Source: Euryodendron excelsum
Taxonomy: Eukaryota > Streptophyta > Magnoliopsida > Ericales > Pentaphylacaceae
DNA length: 64,000 bases
Direction of reading: 5' to 3'
Assembly (NCBI GenBank): GCA_033060915.1
Contig: CM065386.1
Location: 10,736,001 to 10,800,000, forward strand
In this document: piece by piece, positions 1 to 11,930 of the stretch
Layout of the letters: every line of letters begins with the position of its first letter
Numbering within the stretch: the first letter of the stretch is position 1
Program-made: the position numbers and the translations under genes
Notes under the pieces: generated by a model
The model's input: the letters and a program-made list of their open reading frames with translations, nothing else
Told to the model about the DNA's origin: nothing
The model's database searches: none

Positions 1-800
1 GGTTTGAAATACTCATTTCCTATGAACAAAGTTTGTTTGGATCGACTGTTTTTTTTTATAATTTTTTTATTATTTTGCTAAATTAAAAAAATAAATTTTT
101 TTTATAAAAGGGTGATCCAAACAACATTTTATCAATACAGTGTCTGGTTGAACTTAGCTCGGGCATAGCTAGTTAGTAGTTCTCCACAGAGAAGGAGAAA
201 CACATCTAATTTGTTGATGAATCAAAATTAAATTTAAGTTTTAAAGAATGATTTGTATTACTTCAAAGAACAGTATGATAGAGAACCTTGTGGTGACGCA
301 ATTTAAGAACCTTCAATCATATTAAGTCATATCATCCCATGAATGATGAAACTCTATGACTTGGTAACATAAAATTAGTAGAAAAAATTGTAGATCAGTG
401 TAAAAAAAATTCATATATAATTTATCATTAGAGTGATGTGGCTGAATAAGAATATTATTCATATTAAAATCATTATGACTCTTAATTATAAAATTATCAC
501 TATCCTATCATTTTAGTAGATTTTTTTTATAATTCTTTTTTATAAAATAATAGCATTTTTCTAACAAAATTAAAGATCACACCAACACAAAAATTTATTA
601 AGCAATTCCCATAGTAACGACAAACGAGATGACAGGTATTAAGTGACTCACCGTATTTATGAGAGATATGGTCTCCTAGAGCATTAAATAATTTCTTGTT
701 TAGAAGACATTGGAATGAAACTAACTAAATTAATTAATTAACAATTTGTACTACTCTTTATCATATAATAAAATTACAACATCTTAGGAAGACTTTTAAT
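1..800. other. AT-rich intergenic DNA, no gene seen
   Basis: AT-rich DNA with many homopolymer runs. I see no reading frame, RNA gene or recognisable transposon end. It is the distal upstream region of the kelch gene. Confidence 0.6.
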
Positions 801-1109
801 ATGAGCATGGCACAACCCATGCCCTCCAAAGGAATCTAAAATTATCTTCTTAATAAAAAATTACCTCCTAGTTGATTAAACAATTAAACACTGCTAACCC
901 TGCCCATAGTTTTGGCTAAACCATTTTTCAGAGTCTTTATAATATCACAAACTTGAAACTTCTGACAATGACTTTATAATTTATATATGGGGAATGCACA
1001 ACCCATGGCCTCCAAAGGAATCAAAAATTGTCTTCTTAATAAAAAAATTACCTCCTAAGTAATTAAACAATTAAGCCTTACCAAATGGCAATCTTGCCCC
1101 CAGCTTTGG
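801..1109. repeat. Two-copy direct repeat upstream of the kelch gene
   Basis: About 801-917 and about 985-1109 are diverged copies of one another. Both contain an ACAACCCATG-type start, the words CTCCAAAGGAATC and TCTTCTTAATAAAAAA, and a TTTGGC end. They sit 130-540 bp upstream of the TATA box of the kelch gene, so they may be a duplicated promoter segment or a small decayed element. Confidence 0.55.
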
Positions 1110-1242
1110 CCCAAAAAAAAAAAAAAAAAAGGAATTTGCTGGCTTCCTCCACTACTTACAAATCAGTGGTAGAAATGCAATTAAATCATACTCTGAGGGC
1201 ATAAAAGAAGCAGATATAGACAGATAAGTAGTGCTCTGCTCT

Positions 1243-1248
1243 TATAAG
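1243..1248 (+). promoter_or_regulatory. Probable TATA box of the kelch gene
   Basis: TATAAG lies 88 bp upstream of the ATG at 1336, in a normal position for a plant core promoter with a short 5' UTR. No other TATA-like word is better placed. Confidence 0.5.
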
Positions 1249-1335
1249 AAGCCCTCCAAGCCCAGAACCCCTTCAATGTTATCATCGATTAGACTTTCCC
1301 TTCCCTGAAGTGAGCCCACAATCGTCTTTCCGGCC

Positions 1336-3359
1336 ATGGCTGAGGCACAAGGCAAATGGGTTAAGGTTGGTTTCTCTCACTTCTCTCTAAATTTGGCTCT
1401 GAATTGACCAAACCTTAGTTTGCTTTAAGTTTGTCTAACTCAGCTCTATCTTTACCTGAACTTTTCTTTCATGGCAACTAATTCATGTCATATTGATTTC
1501 TTAACTATATCTTACTGATCTTTCTGTGTGGTGGTTGTAGTTGGTAAGTTTGCTTGAACCCAAGAGCAGAATGTCATCTAGACTAATTTTCTAATTGCGT
1601 ATACTGTTAGTCCAATATACATATATAAACAGACATATACATATATATGCTGTATCTATACACATTACATGTATGTACACATGATGTCCCTTGAAAATTT
1701 ATGATCTCCCCAGGTGAACTCTTTTGGTCTTGATGGTAATTTTGAGTTGTGATGTTCCTTAAAATTCAAACCTTATAATTGATCATGGGCTCTAGTGATC
1801 GATCCCTTTAATGGTTAATCAATTATATAGAGAACCTTGGACTTTGAAATAACCCCAAAATCAAAATAGTTACAGCCATGGTTTTCTTGTTTTTCAACTT
1901 GATTTGAGGTGGAAACTATGAGTATATTAACAATCAACCTCCATAGCTTTTTATCAAACAATGTACTTCCTGAGTCCCCTACTGTTTTCTCTATTTGTTG
2001 TGCCATATTACTGAGGTTTTACTCATAGGTAGCATGGACATTACATGCTATTGGTTGTAATTTCACAGAAATGTTGAGATTATGTAGTTTTCAACTTTAG
2101 CTTAGCTATACACACACAAACTCTCCCGATTTAACGGGTTGCCTTTGGTTTGGTTGCTACAAAAAAGAAAACTTTAGCCTAGCTAGAGGAGTTGGTTCGG
2201 GTTTGTGGTATGTTATCTCTGGTTTGTGTGTGCGTGTGTTTTCTCTCTGTCATAACAAAAAAACAAAACACTCTAGCCTTGCCAGCAAGTGGTTGGCCTA
2301 TTAAACATAGGTATGTATTGTGAACTTAGCTCTCTATGTCAGTGTTACAGAGCAGGCCATTGAACCCAATTGATTTAATATGAATTGGATTTTATGCAGC
2401 TTGATCAAAAAGGAACAGGGCCTGGAGCAAGAAGCTCACATGCCATCACCATTGTAGGACAAAAGGCTTATGTTTTTGGAGGCGAGTTCAAGCCACGTGT
2501 TCCGGTTGATAACGATCTATACGTGTTTGATCTAAATGACAAAACGTGGTCTGTGGCTGAAGTGACTGGTGACATCCCTCCGCCTCGTGTTGGTGTCACA
2601 ATGGCGGCCGTCGGTGAGACTATTTATGTGTTTGGTGGTAGGGATGCTACACACAAGGAGCTCGGTGAGCTGTATTCTTTTGACACTCGTATGAACAAGT
2701 GGACCCTTGTCACCTCTGGAGACGCTGGGCCAGCTGACCGGAGCTACCACTCGACGACCACCGATGATCGGCGAGTGTATGTATTTGGCGGTTGTGGCGT
2801 CACCGGCCGGCTAAATGATCTATGGGCTTATGATGTTGTTGACAAAATGTGGATCAAATTTCCGGTCCCCGGGGAGAACTGCAAGCCTAGAGGTGGGCCT
2901 GGGCTGGCTGTGGTCCAGGGAAAAATATGGGTTGTGTATGGTTTCTCTGGTATGGAGGCTGATGATGTACACTTCTTTGATCTGGTTAATGAAAAGTGGG
3001 TCGAAGTAGAGACAACTGGCGAAAAACCAACGGCTCGCAGTGTATTTTCAATGGTTGGGATTGGCAAGGACATATTTATATACGGTGGGGAAGTGGATCC
3101 TAGTGACTTGGGCCACCTTGGTGCAGGGAAATTTACGGATGAACTCTATGTATTGGACACAGAGACAGCAGTGTGGAAAAAGTGGGAAGACAGGGCAAAC
3201 TCTGACGATCATCCGGGGCCACGTGGATGGTGCGCATTCGCGCCAGGGCATCGGGATGGCCAATTTGGATTGTTGGTGTATGGTGGCAATTCAGATAGCA
3301 ACGATAGGCTTGGTGACATTTTCTTCTTCACTCCTTGCTTGAATGGAGTTGGAAAATGA
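1336..3359 (+). CDS. Kelch-repeat protein, nitrile-specifier-like
   Basis: Two exons, 1336-1365 and 2400-3359. The intron has donor AAG|GT and acceptor TGCAG|C, phase 0, length 1034 bp, and the product is 329 aa. Exon 1 encodes MAEAQGKWVK and joins in frame to LDQKGTGPGARSSHA. The protein is a run of kelch blades, with repeated GG doublets about 50 residues apart and Y-V-F-D then W in each blade (about residues 20-66, 70-116, 122-168, 173-216, 222-280, 290-325). There is no jacalin domain. Length and sequence match the jacalin-less plant family of Arabidopsis At3g07720, a relative of nitrile-specifier proteins. True specifiers use an E-x3-D-x3-H iron motif. Here E241 and H249 are in register but position 245 is Ser, with Asp at 246, so specifier activity should not be assumed. 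Likely cytosolic, as I see no signal peptide. The gene ends 293 bp from the oppositely oriented SABATH pseudogene. Confidence 0.92.
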
Positions 3360-3651
3360 TCAACAACGGGTATGATCCATGCAATGCAATGCTTGTAGTG
3401 CTTGCTATGATAATTGTGATGATGTTTATGTGTGTTTGTGTGTGTACAGTAGAATTGCCTCCTTATGTGAGCAATGTATAAATATGTACGACTTTCATGG
3501 GACTTGGTTTGGATGTAGTAGTGAGGATAAGACTGTGTTGAGTTTTACAGGAATGAGAATGAATATGCATTGTTTGTACTTGAAACTTCTTTGCATCCAA
3601 CACTCAAATCATACAGAGCATTTCCCACTAGCCCTCTAATAAGGCCTTCAA

Positions 3652-5899
3652 TCAGTCCTTAGTCAAGGATATGATGAGAGTGGTGGCCACACCTTTCCCC
3701 ATTTCCAAATAATCTGCTGCTTTCTCTGTGGACCTATCGAACAGATTGTCCATGGCCGCTTCTCCAAATTGACTCGCCAGAATTGACTCTCCAACTGCTC
3801 TCTTCCGGTCTGCTGCATACTTCCCTCTTGCATATTTATCAAACACCAAGTCTTCGTTTCCATTGTCGATGTTGGCATCCCAACTTAGTCTGAATTCTCG
3901 AGCCTGCAGAGACTGCATGACCCCTCTCTCTGAATCACTGGACGCACTTCTTCAGCCGAAGGTGGGTAGAATTGCATGTTAAATGAGTCTAACTTTGTTT
4001 CTTCAATTAATCCCTAGATTCAATCAAACAGGCAGATAGCCGCTTTAGTATTGTATAATGCAGTAATCTAGCATAACTCTTGCCAGGAAAATCGTATGGA
4101 CATTCACATTGTGCAGAATACGAAAACAGTCTCTTCGAATTTTGAGAGAGAGAGAGAGATTACCTTGATGACCATGCCATTTAGTACCATCCCGAACAAC
4201 TCCCACACATTGGGACCATGTCTGCTGAAATAATCAGGGTCTTCATTGCTGCCAACAAACATAAGGACCGTACGAGCACCGGGTATCATCTCTTCTGAAC
4301 GTGACCTTAGAAATGCAGTGAAGTCTTTCTCAAATTGATTAAAGTAAGCTTTGCGCACACCACGAGGGCTTGTTTTTGCTATGTAGATGTTCCCTTTGTT
4401 GAGTTGATCTCCCAATTCACTTGTGAGCCCTTTAGGTACCTGAAAGCATACCTTGTTAATCATGTCTCATCACCTAAATATCAATATGATCAACAATTCC
4501 ATATCACCCAAAAAATAATGTGTTGGGAGCAGTGACGGAGCCCTGAAATTTATCCATAGAGATAATAATCATTAATTACAACCTAAGAATTTTTTTGTAG
4601 TTAATAATAGGACACTTGATTTTCGTAAATGCATAATGTGTAAGTTTATATATATAATTAAAAGGTGGCACACACTATACATGTACGGTACATTGTCACA
4701 CGCCATCAAATACATCACTCAAATATAAGAAACCACAACAAATGGTAATAGTTTTCTTCCACTCATCTACTAAAATTAGTTTTTCCACAATCAGATAGCT
4801 TTTTCTTCAATGGTTATGGTTTCCAATGACTTTACTAATTTATCCTCATGGTAAAATCAAAATAAAATGGAAAAGAATAGAACTATTGTTGGACCAACGG
4901 GGTGGGTAATTTAGGCATAAAGAAAGCCTAAAAGGGTTTCACCAAACAAGAGTGTTGCCTTTTAATAATATAGTATAAATATATAAAGGAGTCTTTAAAG
5001 AAAATAAGGAGCAAATTAAAAAATATTTTTAAAATAATATTTAAAATGCAATTTTCAAAAAATTTGAGGGGACAATTGCCCCTTTAGACATTAGGATGAT
5101 AAATTATTTAGTATTTTTGGAACACCGTATTATTCTTACTTTATCTCTTACAAATGCAATGAACCCGTTACTCATCTAGCAAGACGACTCGAGATGGGTC
5201 CGATAGGTATGTTCAAATTTACTTAGCAAGTGACTTGTTACATTTGTGAGAAGGGTAGCAACGACGAATTCCTACTCCAAGTGCATTAAATAATTTTTCT
5301 TCGCCAAGAGAAAGAAGTTTGATCAGAAATACTTCTAAGTGCAGTTTGACTAGGCACAGTAGCCTCAAGTAAAGCACTACAAATAAAAAAAGAGGGTACG
5401 TGACAAAATTGACATGAGAGAGAGAGAGCCAATGGAGGCTGCAGGAAGAATAAGCAAAGCGAATGGAATGGTCAGGGAAAAGCCTTCCATAGAAAGAGCC
5501 TGGCATTACTATGAAACATTACCCAAACTTTCTTCCTTTTTCTTTCTCAAGTTTCTCATAAAATCTTGGTAATGACCTGAAAACTGTGTTGAAATCATTA
5601 CCCGGAAGATCGTTCAAAAACACCTGCAACACCAGCGGCTTACGACCGGCGGCAGGTGGCGTCGATGCTCTCTATGAAATCCCATATAGGCACAAACGCA
5701 TTGTGTCCTGAAGAGCATCCCAAGTCTGCCATCTTCATGCACTCGGGGAATCTTGCGCAATATAACTCTTTGATGCTTTCTTCTAGTATGGGCTTTGCCA
5801 TCAACATAGCCTTTTTTCTGCACCAATTAATGAAAAAAAAATTAAGATCAATATTTTCATACACAGAATACATGTCTATATGTATATATATACACATAG

Positions 5900-5942
<43 letters not shown>

Positions 5943-6018
5943 CCTGAAGTAGTGAGTTATTGGCGTAGCTAGTATCTCCTTCCCCTCCATTCATGTGAAG
6001 AACTTGCTGTACTTCCAT
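3652..6018 (-). pseudogene. SABATH carboxyl methyltransferase pseudogene (copy 1)
   Basis: Four exons of an S-adenosylmethionine-dependent carboxyl methyltransferase can be placed by comparison with the intact copy at 59.9-63.7 kb: exon 1 5944-6018 (intact, MEVQQVLHMNGGEGDTSYAN), exon 2 about 5414-5817, exon 3 4164-4439 (VPKGL...), exon 4 3652-4013. Breaks: an extra A at the start of exon 2 near 5812-5817; about 5 bp missing near 5641-5655, between ESIDATC and RKPLVLQVF; an in-frame TAA at 5519-5521; and one base missing in exon 4 near 3893-3897, between LE and FRLSW. The SAM motif has drifted to CSSGHN. The exon 2 donor is uncertain because a CT run has replaced the usual CAG|GT context. Several independent lesions make this a pseudogene rather than a sequencing error. 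Confidence 0.85.
4531..5095. repeat. Non-autonomous DNA element in intron 2 of SABATH copy 1
   Basis: The left end CAGTGACGGAGCCCTGAAAT and the right end GGGGACAATTGCCCC are typical of a common plant non-autonomous family whose ends read CAGTGGCGGAGCC. The interior is AT-rich and non-coding. No clean terminal inverted repeat remains at the right end, so the boundary is approximate. Confidence 0.4.
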
Positions 6019-6189
6019 TGATATGCAGGGATCTGAGCCAATGGTCTAGCTAGCTTCTATGTTTCCTTATCCAGAAGGAACTAGCATATTGTCTTCATTA
6101 TTTAGTCCATCTGACCATATAATATTCTGAATGGCATTGTAATTCCACAGTGGTAGGGATGCCACAGTGACCAATCAGTCTCTAACAAG

Positions 6190-6468
6190 AAAAAAAAGTC
6201 TAGTGGTCAGGTAGTACTGAGTACTCGATTGTAATCCCTATCAAATGGTGACACGTGGTATGTGCATGCATTAACAATTTAAGTTTGTGGAGTAGTAGAA
6301 GAACTTTAAAAAAAAATATCACATAGCAAAATTTGATTGAATATTTCCTTAAAACTCTCCCAACTACTCAATTAACTTAAATTGTTGATGTATGCACACA
6401 TTACGTGTTATCATTTGACAAGGATTACCATTGAGTACTCAGTATTACTTGACCACTAAACTATTTTC
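6190..6468. mobile_element. Foldback MITE
   Basis: A long imperfect inverted repeat. About 105 bp at 6190-6300 is the reverse complement of about 6362-6468, for example AGTCTAGTGGTCA against TGACCACTAAACT, and TACTGAGTACTC against GAGTACTCAGTA. The loop is about 60 bp of AT-rich DNA. It lies just upstream of SABATH copy 1. I could not assign a target-site duplication. Confidence 0.8.
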
Positions 6469-7249
6469 TCCCCAACAGCTATTAATCTAACGGTGGATTT
6501 CATTTGGACCTATTAGAAATTAATTGTAAAACTAAAGGACAAATTTATTACAATTAAAATTACGATAACCAAATCAAGATAGGAGATAAACTATAAGGAA
6601 TACCGGTCCATTTTACCCTTGTGTCTATTATAGTAGGTCTCATGTATACTTCAAAATGACAAAATCACTGACCCATTCATTTTGATAATTGTGAACTCCC
6701 AATTATCAATTTCTCTTGGTTAATGACTTTACCGAGACTTAAAGACACAGAGTCACTAGGCCCAAAGAAAATTTTAGCCTTCGAAATGAATTGTCCATTC
6801 CAATCATTCAAGTTCTGAAAGTTGGAAAGTCAAGGTCAGACAGAAAGAGAATGCAATGATTTCGAATGTGCTTCCAAAACATATGCTACAAAAGTCCCAA
6901 TAACATAGATTTTATTATTTGTGAGATGTTACATTTAAGGGTTGAAAATTTTGAAGATAAGCATTTATGTCATAAAACTAAATAAATATTAAGTAAATAA
7001 AATAATTAAACATAGTATATAATAAAAATAATTTTTTTAAAACTGTCAAATAATAGTTAAATAGTTATTCTAAAACTATTAGGAATAGATCTTCTTGATC
7101 ACCTAAGAATTTATTTCTATCATTCAATAAAATATAAAATACAATTTGAACTTAAATATTTTATCTACACTTTTTATTTTTTTCTTTCTTCTCTATTTTT
7201 CTCTCATCTTCTTTCTCTATTTTCTCTTCATTTTCTTTCTCTCTACGAA
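6469..7249. other. Spacer upstream of SABATH copy 1
   Basis: No gene. The stretch around 6655-6985 resembles the spacers upstream of SABATH copies 2 and 3, sharing GAAATGAATTG, CAATCATTCAAGT and the block around CCCAATAACATAG. It is therefore part of the same tandem duplication unit, shortened here. Confidence 0.55.
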
Positions 7250-7250
7250 G

Positions 7251-7346
7251 CCCCTTTTATACATGCAGCTGGTGAGACTATTCTACTAAATTTATTAGCC
7301 CCTTTTATACATGCAGCTGATGAGACTATTCTACCAAATTTATTAA
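7251..7346. repeat. 48-bp tandem duplication
   Basis: Two adjacent, nearly identical 48-bp units beginning CCCCTTTTATACATGCAGCT, differing at a few positions. It lies at the edge of the copia remnant. Confidence 0.8.
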
Positions 7347-7649
7347 CTTGCAATTATATGTTTGAGTTTGGTGAAGGTCATCCACCATTTTTTCATAACA
7401 AGTCATCCATCATTCTTTCATAACACTTTTCCTTAGATGACCGCCACAAGAAACCTCATAAAAATCGTAATGAAGGAAAAATGGATGCGCTAAAACTGTC
7501 TGATTAAAACCTTACCAAGAAAAATCCTATAAAAAAAAAATTATTGGCGAAGGAAAAAGAGTATAGTCTGCGACTCCCCCTCATTCATACATTTGGTATG
7601 AAGTTGAAGTTGAAGTTGATAGCTTCAATTGTTTAGAATGAAAGATTTT

Positions 7650-10600
7650 TAAGATATCACATGACAATATTGTGTACCAATTTCTCAAATGTTGTAGTTG
7701 AGAGTGTTTTAGTAAATAAATCTGTCAAGTTATCAGTTGAACGTATCTGCTGGACATCAATATCACCGTTTTTCTGGAGTTCATGTGCATATAAGATCTT
7801 TGGCGATGTATGTTTGGTTTTGTCACATTTGATGTAGCCTCTCTTAATTTGTGCAATACATGCTACATTATCTTCATATAATATCGTTGAGGTATCTTTG
7901 ATCAAGGATAATCCGTAATTGTCTTGAATATGTTAGATCATAGATTTCAACTAAATGCACTCTTGACTTACTTTATGAATTGCGATTATCTCAAAATGAT
8001 TTGAAGAAGTTGCAGTTAGTTTTTGTTTCACAAATTGCCAAGATATGACAGTGTTACCATAGGTAAATACATACCAGGTTTATGATCGTGCTTTATGTGG
8101 ATCACAAAGGTGACCAGCATCTGCATAGCCAACTAACCCTGATTCTAATCCCTTTGCATAGAACAAATCCATATCTGTTGTTCCTCGTTGGTAACAGAAT
8201 ATGTGTTTCACCCTTTCTAATGCCTCTAAGCTAGTGCAGAATTATATCTTATCAATAAATTGACAAAAAATGTAATATCAAGTCTTGTGAAATTTACAAG
8301 ATAGATAAGAGCTCCAATAGCACTAAGGTATGGTACTTCAGGACCACGAATTTCTTCACCATCTTCTTGAGGGCGAAAAAGATCTTTTTATACATCTAAT
8401 GATCAGACAATCATGGAAGAACTCAATGGATGAGCTTTATCCATATAAAATCGATTCAAAACCTTTTCTGTATATGTGAATTGATGGATAAGAATTCTAT
8501 TTGATAAATGCTCAATTTATAATCCAAGACAAATTTAGTTTTTTCAAGATCTTTCATTTCAAACTCCTTCTTTAAATAATTAGTAGTTGTTGTAAGCTGT
8601 TTAGAAGTTCCAACAAGATTTAGATTATCTACATAGATTGTAATAATAGCAAATTTTAATTATGATTTCTTAATAAAAAAACATGGACAAATTATATTAT
8701 TCATATATTCATTTTTTTAATAGATATTCACCGAGACAATTGTACCACATGCGTACAGATTGTTTTAACTTATACAAAGATCTTTAAAACTTGATAGAAT
8801 ATAAGCTTCGATATTTTAAAATATTTTCTTTAGGCATTTTAAATCCTTCAGGAATTTTCATATATATATATATATATATCATTATCTAATTTACCATATA
8901 AGTAGGTTGTCGCAATGTCCAGCAGACGCATATCCAGTTCTTCTTAGACTGCCAAACTAATTAAAAATGTGAATATAATAACATTCATTACAGAAGAGTA
9001 TGTCTCGTCATAATCAATACTAGGTCTCTGCGAGAAACCTTGTGCAACTAGTCGCGCTTTATATCTAGCAATTTTATTGTTCTCATCTCTTTTTTGCACG
9101 AATACCCATATATATCCAACCGGTTTTATATCTTCTGGTGTTTGGACTACGGGTCCAAATGCTTTGCTTTGTACTAATAAGTTTAATTCTATTTCAATAG
9201 CTTCTTTCCATTTTGGTCAATCATTTCTACATTGACATTCATCAACTGTCTGTGATTCATTCTCTTCATTATTTCTTGTAATTACGAAAGTCACTTTAAA
9301 TGAAAATATGTTGTCGACAACAATTTTATTTCTATTTCATCTTTCTCCTATATTCACATAACTTATTGAGATCTCATTACTTTCCTCTGAATGGGATCTT
9401 TTCAAGAGGTTTTTCTTCTTGAAATTCTTTTACAGGAGTTCTTTCCTCTAGAGGTTTAGATATTATGGTTTCTTCAGAAATACTAACTTGCTTATGTATT
9501 TGTGTCTTCCTCTTTCTAAGAACTATGTCTTTTGCACCAACAGGCCTCTCATGCTTCATGCGTACTTTAGATTCATTTGTTGCTATCTTAGCAGATTGTC
9601 CTACAAGGACATCAATATGTGCTGGGGGTATTAGTAGCTAGTTTATATGATTTTGTTATCTTATTTGTGTCGGTAAATACATCAGGTAATTGATTTGCAA
9701 TCGTCTGTAAATAAATAATCCCATGAACTTCTGATTCACATTGATTTGTTCAAGCATCAAGATGAGATACAGCAGAAGTATTCCAAGTGATCTCATGCTA
9801 TTTTGCTGGTTGCATCTTATCTCTTCCTAATAGTGAGAAAAATGTCTCATCAAAATGACAATTCACAAAACATGTAGTGAATACATACCCTGTTAAAGGT
9901 TCAAGACATCTAATAATATATGGAGAATCAAAATCAATATAAATCTCAAGTCGACATTAGGGACCCATCTTAGTACGTTGTGGTGGAGTAATTGTTACAT
10001 ATATAGCGCAACCAAAAACCCTTAGATGTGAAATATTTGGTTGTTGACCAAAAACAAGCTATAATGGTGAATATTCATGGTAAGCAGCGGGTCGGACATT
10101 GAATAATAATGCAGCATGCAATATGACAGGTCCTCAAGCAGAGACAGGTGATTTTGTTATCATAAATAAAGGTCGAGCTATAAGTTGAAGGCGTTTAATA
10201 AAAGATTCAACTAGACCATTTTGTGTGTGTGTATGTGTAATAGCATGTTCAACATCAATTCCTATAGACATGCAATAATCTTCAAAAACTTGAGATGTAA
10301 ACTCATCAGCATTATCAAATCGTATTGACTTAATCGAGTAATCTGAAAACTGTACTCGTAATTTGATGATTTAAGCAAAAATCCTAGCAAATGCAACGTT
10401 ATGAGTAGAAAGTAAACAAACATGTAACCATCGAGTGGATGTATCTATTAAAATTATAAAATAACGAAATGGTCTAGATGATAGGTGTATTGGCCCACAT
10501 ATATATCCCCCTAGATTCTTTGTAAAAATGTTGAAAATTCAACTATTATTTTTTATGGAGATGGTCTCACAATTAATTTTCCTTGTGAACAAGCAAGACA

Positions 10601-11930
10601 TATATAATCACTTGACAAAAAAATTTTTTGATTTTTTAACGGATGCCCATGAGAGTTCTCAACTATGTGATGCATCATTGTTGTTCCTAGATGACTAAGA
10701 CGATCATGCCAAAGTATAAAATTCATTGAGTCAAAACAGTTTTGATGCATCACTTCATGTGATTCCATAATTCTTATAGTTTTATATATAATCCAAAAGA
10801 GAAGACATCAAGTTTTTCTAATATATGCTTTTGGCATGAAATAATAGAAGTAATGTAAAGATATTCTTTATTACCTTCATTTGTTATATCTATATGATAC
10901 CCATTACTACGTATATTTTTAAAACTGAGCAAATTCCTTGTAACTCTAGTTGAATACATAACGTCATCAATATAGAGTTTTGTTTCTTTTGACAATAATA
11001 TATTGGCTCTTTCGAAACTTTTAATTAATTTTGTAGTGCCAGATATTGTCTTAACGTTATTTTCGGCTAACGTTAAGCTGACAAAATTTTTTTCCTCTCG
11101 AAGAATTGTATGGGTTGTTGCACTGTCTATTCGACATATATCTCTATAATTCATCTTGAAAGCTATTAATGCTTTGGTAGATTTCATGCCTCTATATAAA
11201 ATATTAAAATTATTTATTTATAAGGAAACGAAAACATTTATTTAAAGAAACATGCCCAAAAAAACATTACAAATGATGACAATAAACTTAAAAGAACAAG
11301 AAAATAAACTAGTTGGTGTGAACATTTTCATCACCAATTAAGTAATCTATTTTTCTATCGCGATCTTCAAAGAAATTTGAAATATCAAGGTGAGTGATTT
11401 CTACTGAGTCATCAAAATTTGTAAAATTCATTTCAATATTTTTCTCTTTATCTTTTGTCGATGCTAGGTAAAAATCCACTAATGATTTGGGAGTACGATA
11501 AGTACGTGACCAATGTTTTTTCATACTACACTTGTAACAAATATCTTCATAATTTTTAAGAGATTTATTCTATAAACCTTTTCCCTTTTCTTGTTTTGTT
11601 TCAAAGTTGTTCCACTGGTGGTGGTGTGGTGTAGTATTTTTAACTTGAGAACTTAAGGAATTATAATTGTTACCTCTACGGTAACCCTCACGATGACGAA
11701 AATTATTTCTGCCAATGGCCACATCCACAACTACGTCCATAAAATGAGACCGCATTCACTTTAGGGAATAGTGTAGAGCTGGTCGAGTGAGATTGATGAT
11801 TTTTCATCCGAAGCTCATTATTTTGTTCAGACAGAAGGAGACATAATATTAATTCTGAATATTTTTTTAAAACCCCGCTCTCGATATTATTGCTGCCGGA
11901 GCACATTCGAGACATGAAATGTAGAATATG
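7650..11930 (-). mobile_element. Decayed Ty1/copia retrotransposon
   Basis: Fragments of a copia polyprotein lie in the expected order on the minus strand. About 11300-11930: gag end with a zinc-knuckle remnant (KKHWSRTYRTPKSLVDFY). 10774-11187: protease region around DSATTHTI. 10553-10768: GAG-pre-integrase (LWHDRLSHLG, then CLACSQGKL). About 9960-10500: integrase core (FRYFIILIDTSTRWLHVCLL). About 8100-9250: reverse transcriptase, whose catalytic box reads YVDN instead of YVDD near 8625. 7657-7905: RNase H (YEDNVACIAQIKRGYIKCDK, QIRSTDNLTDLFTK). Stops and frameshifts run throughout and no open frame exceeds 140 codons. I could not find an LTR pair, so the ends are only the limits of recognisable coding sequence. 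Confidence 0.85.
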
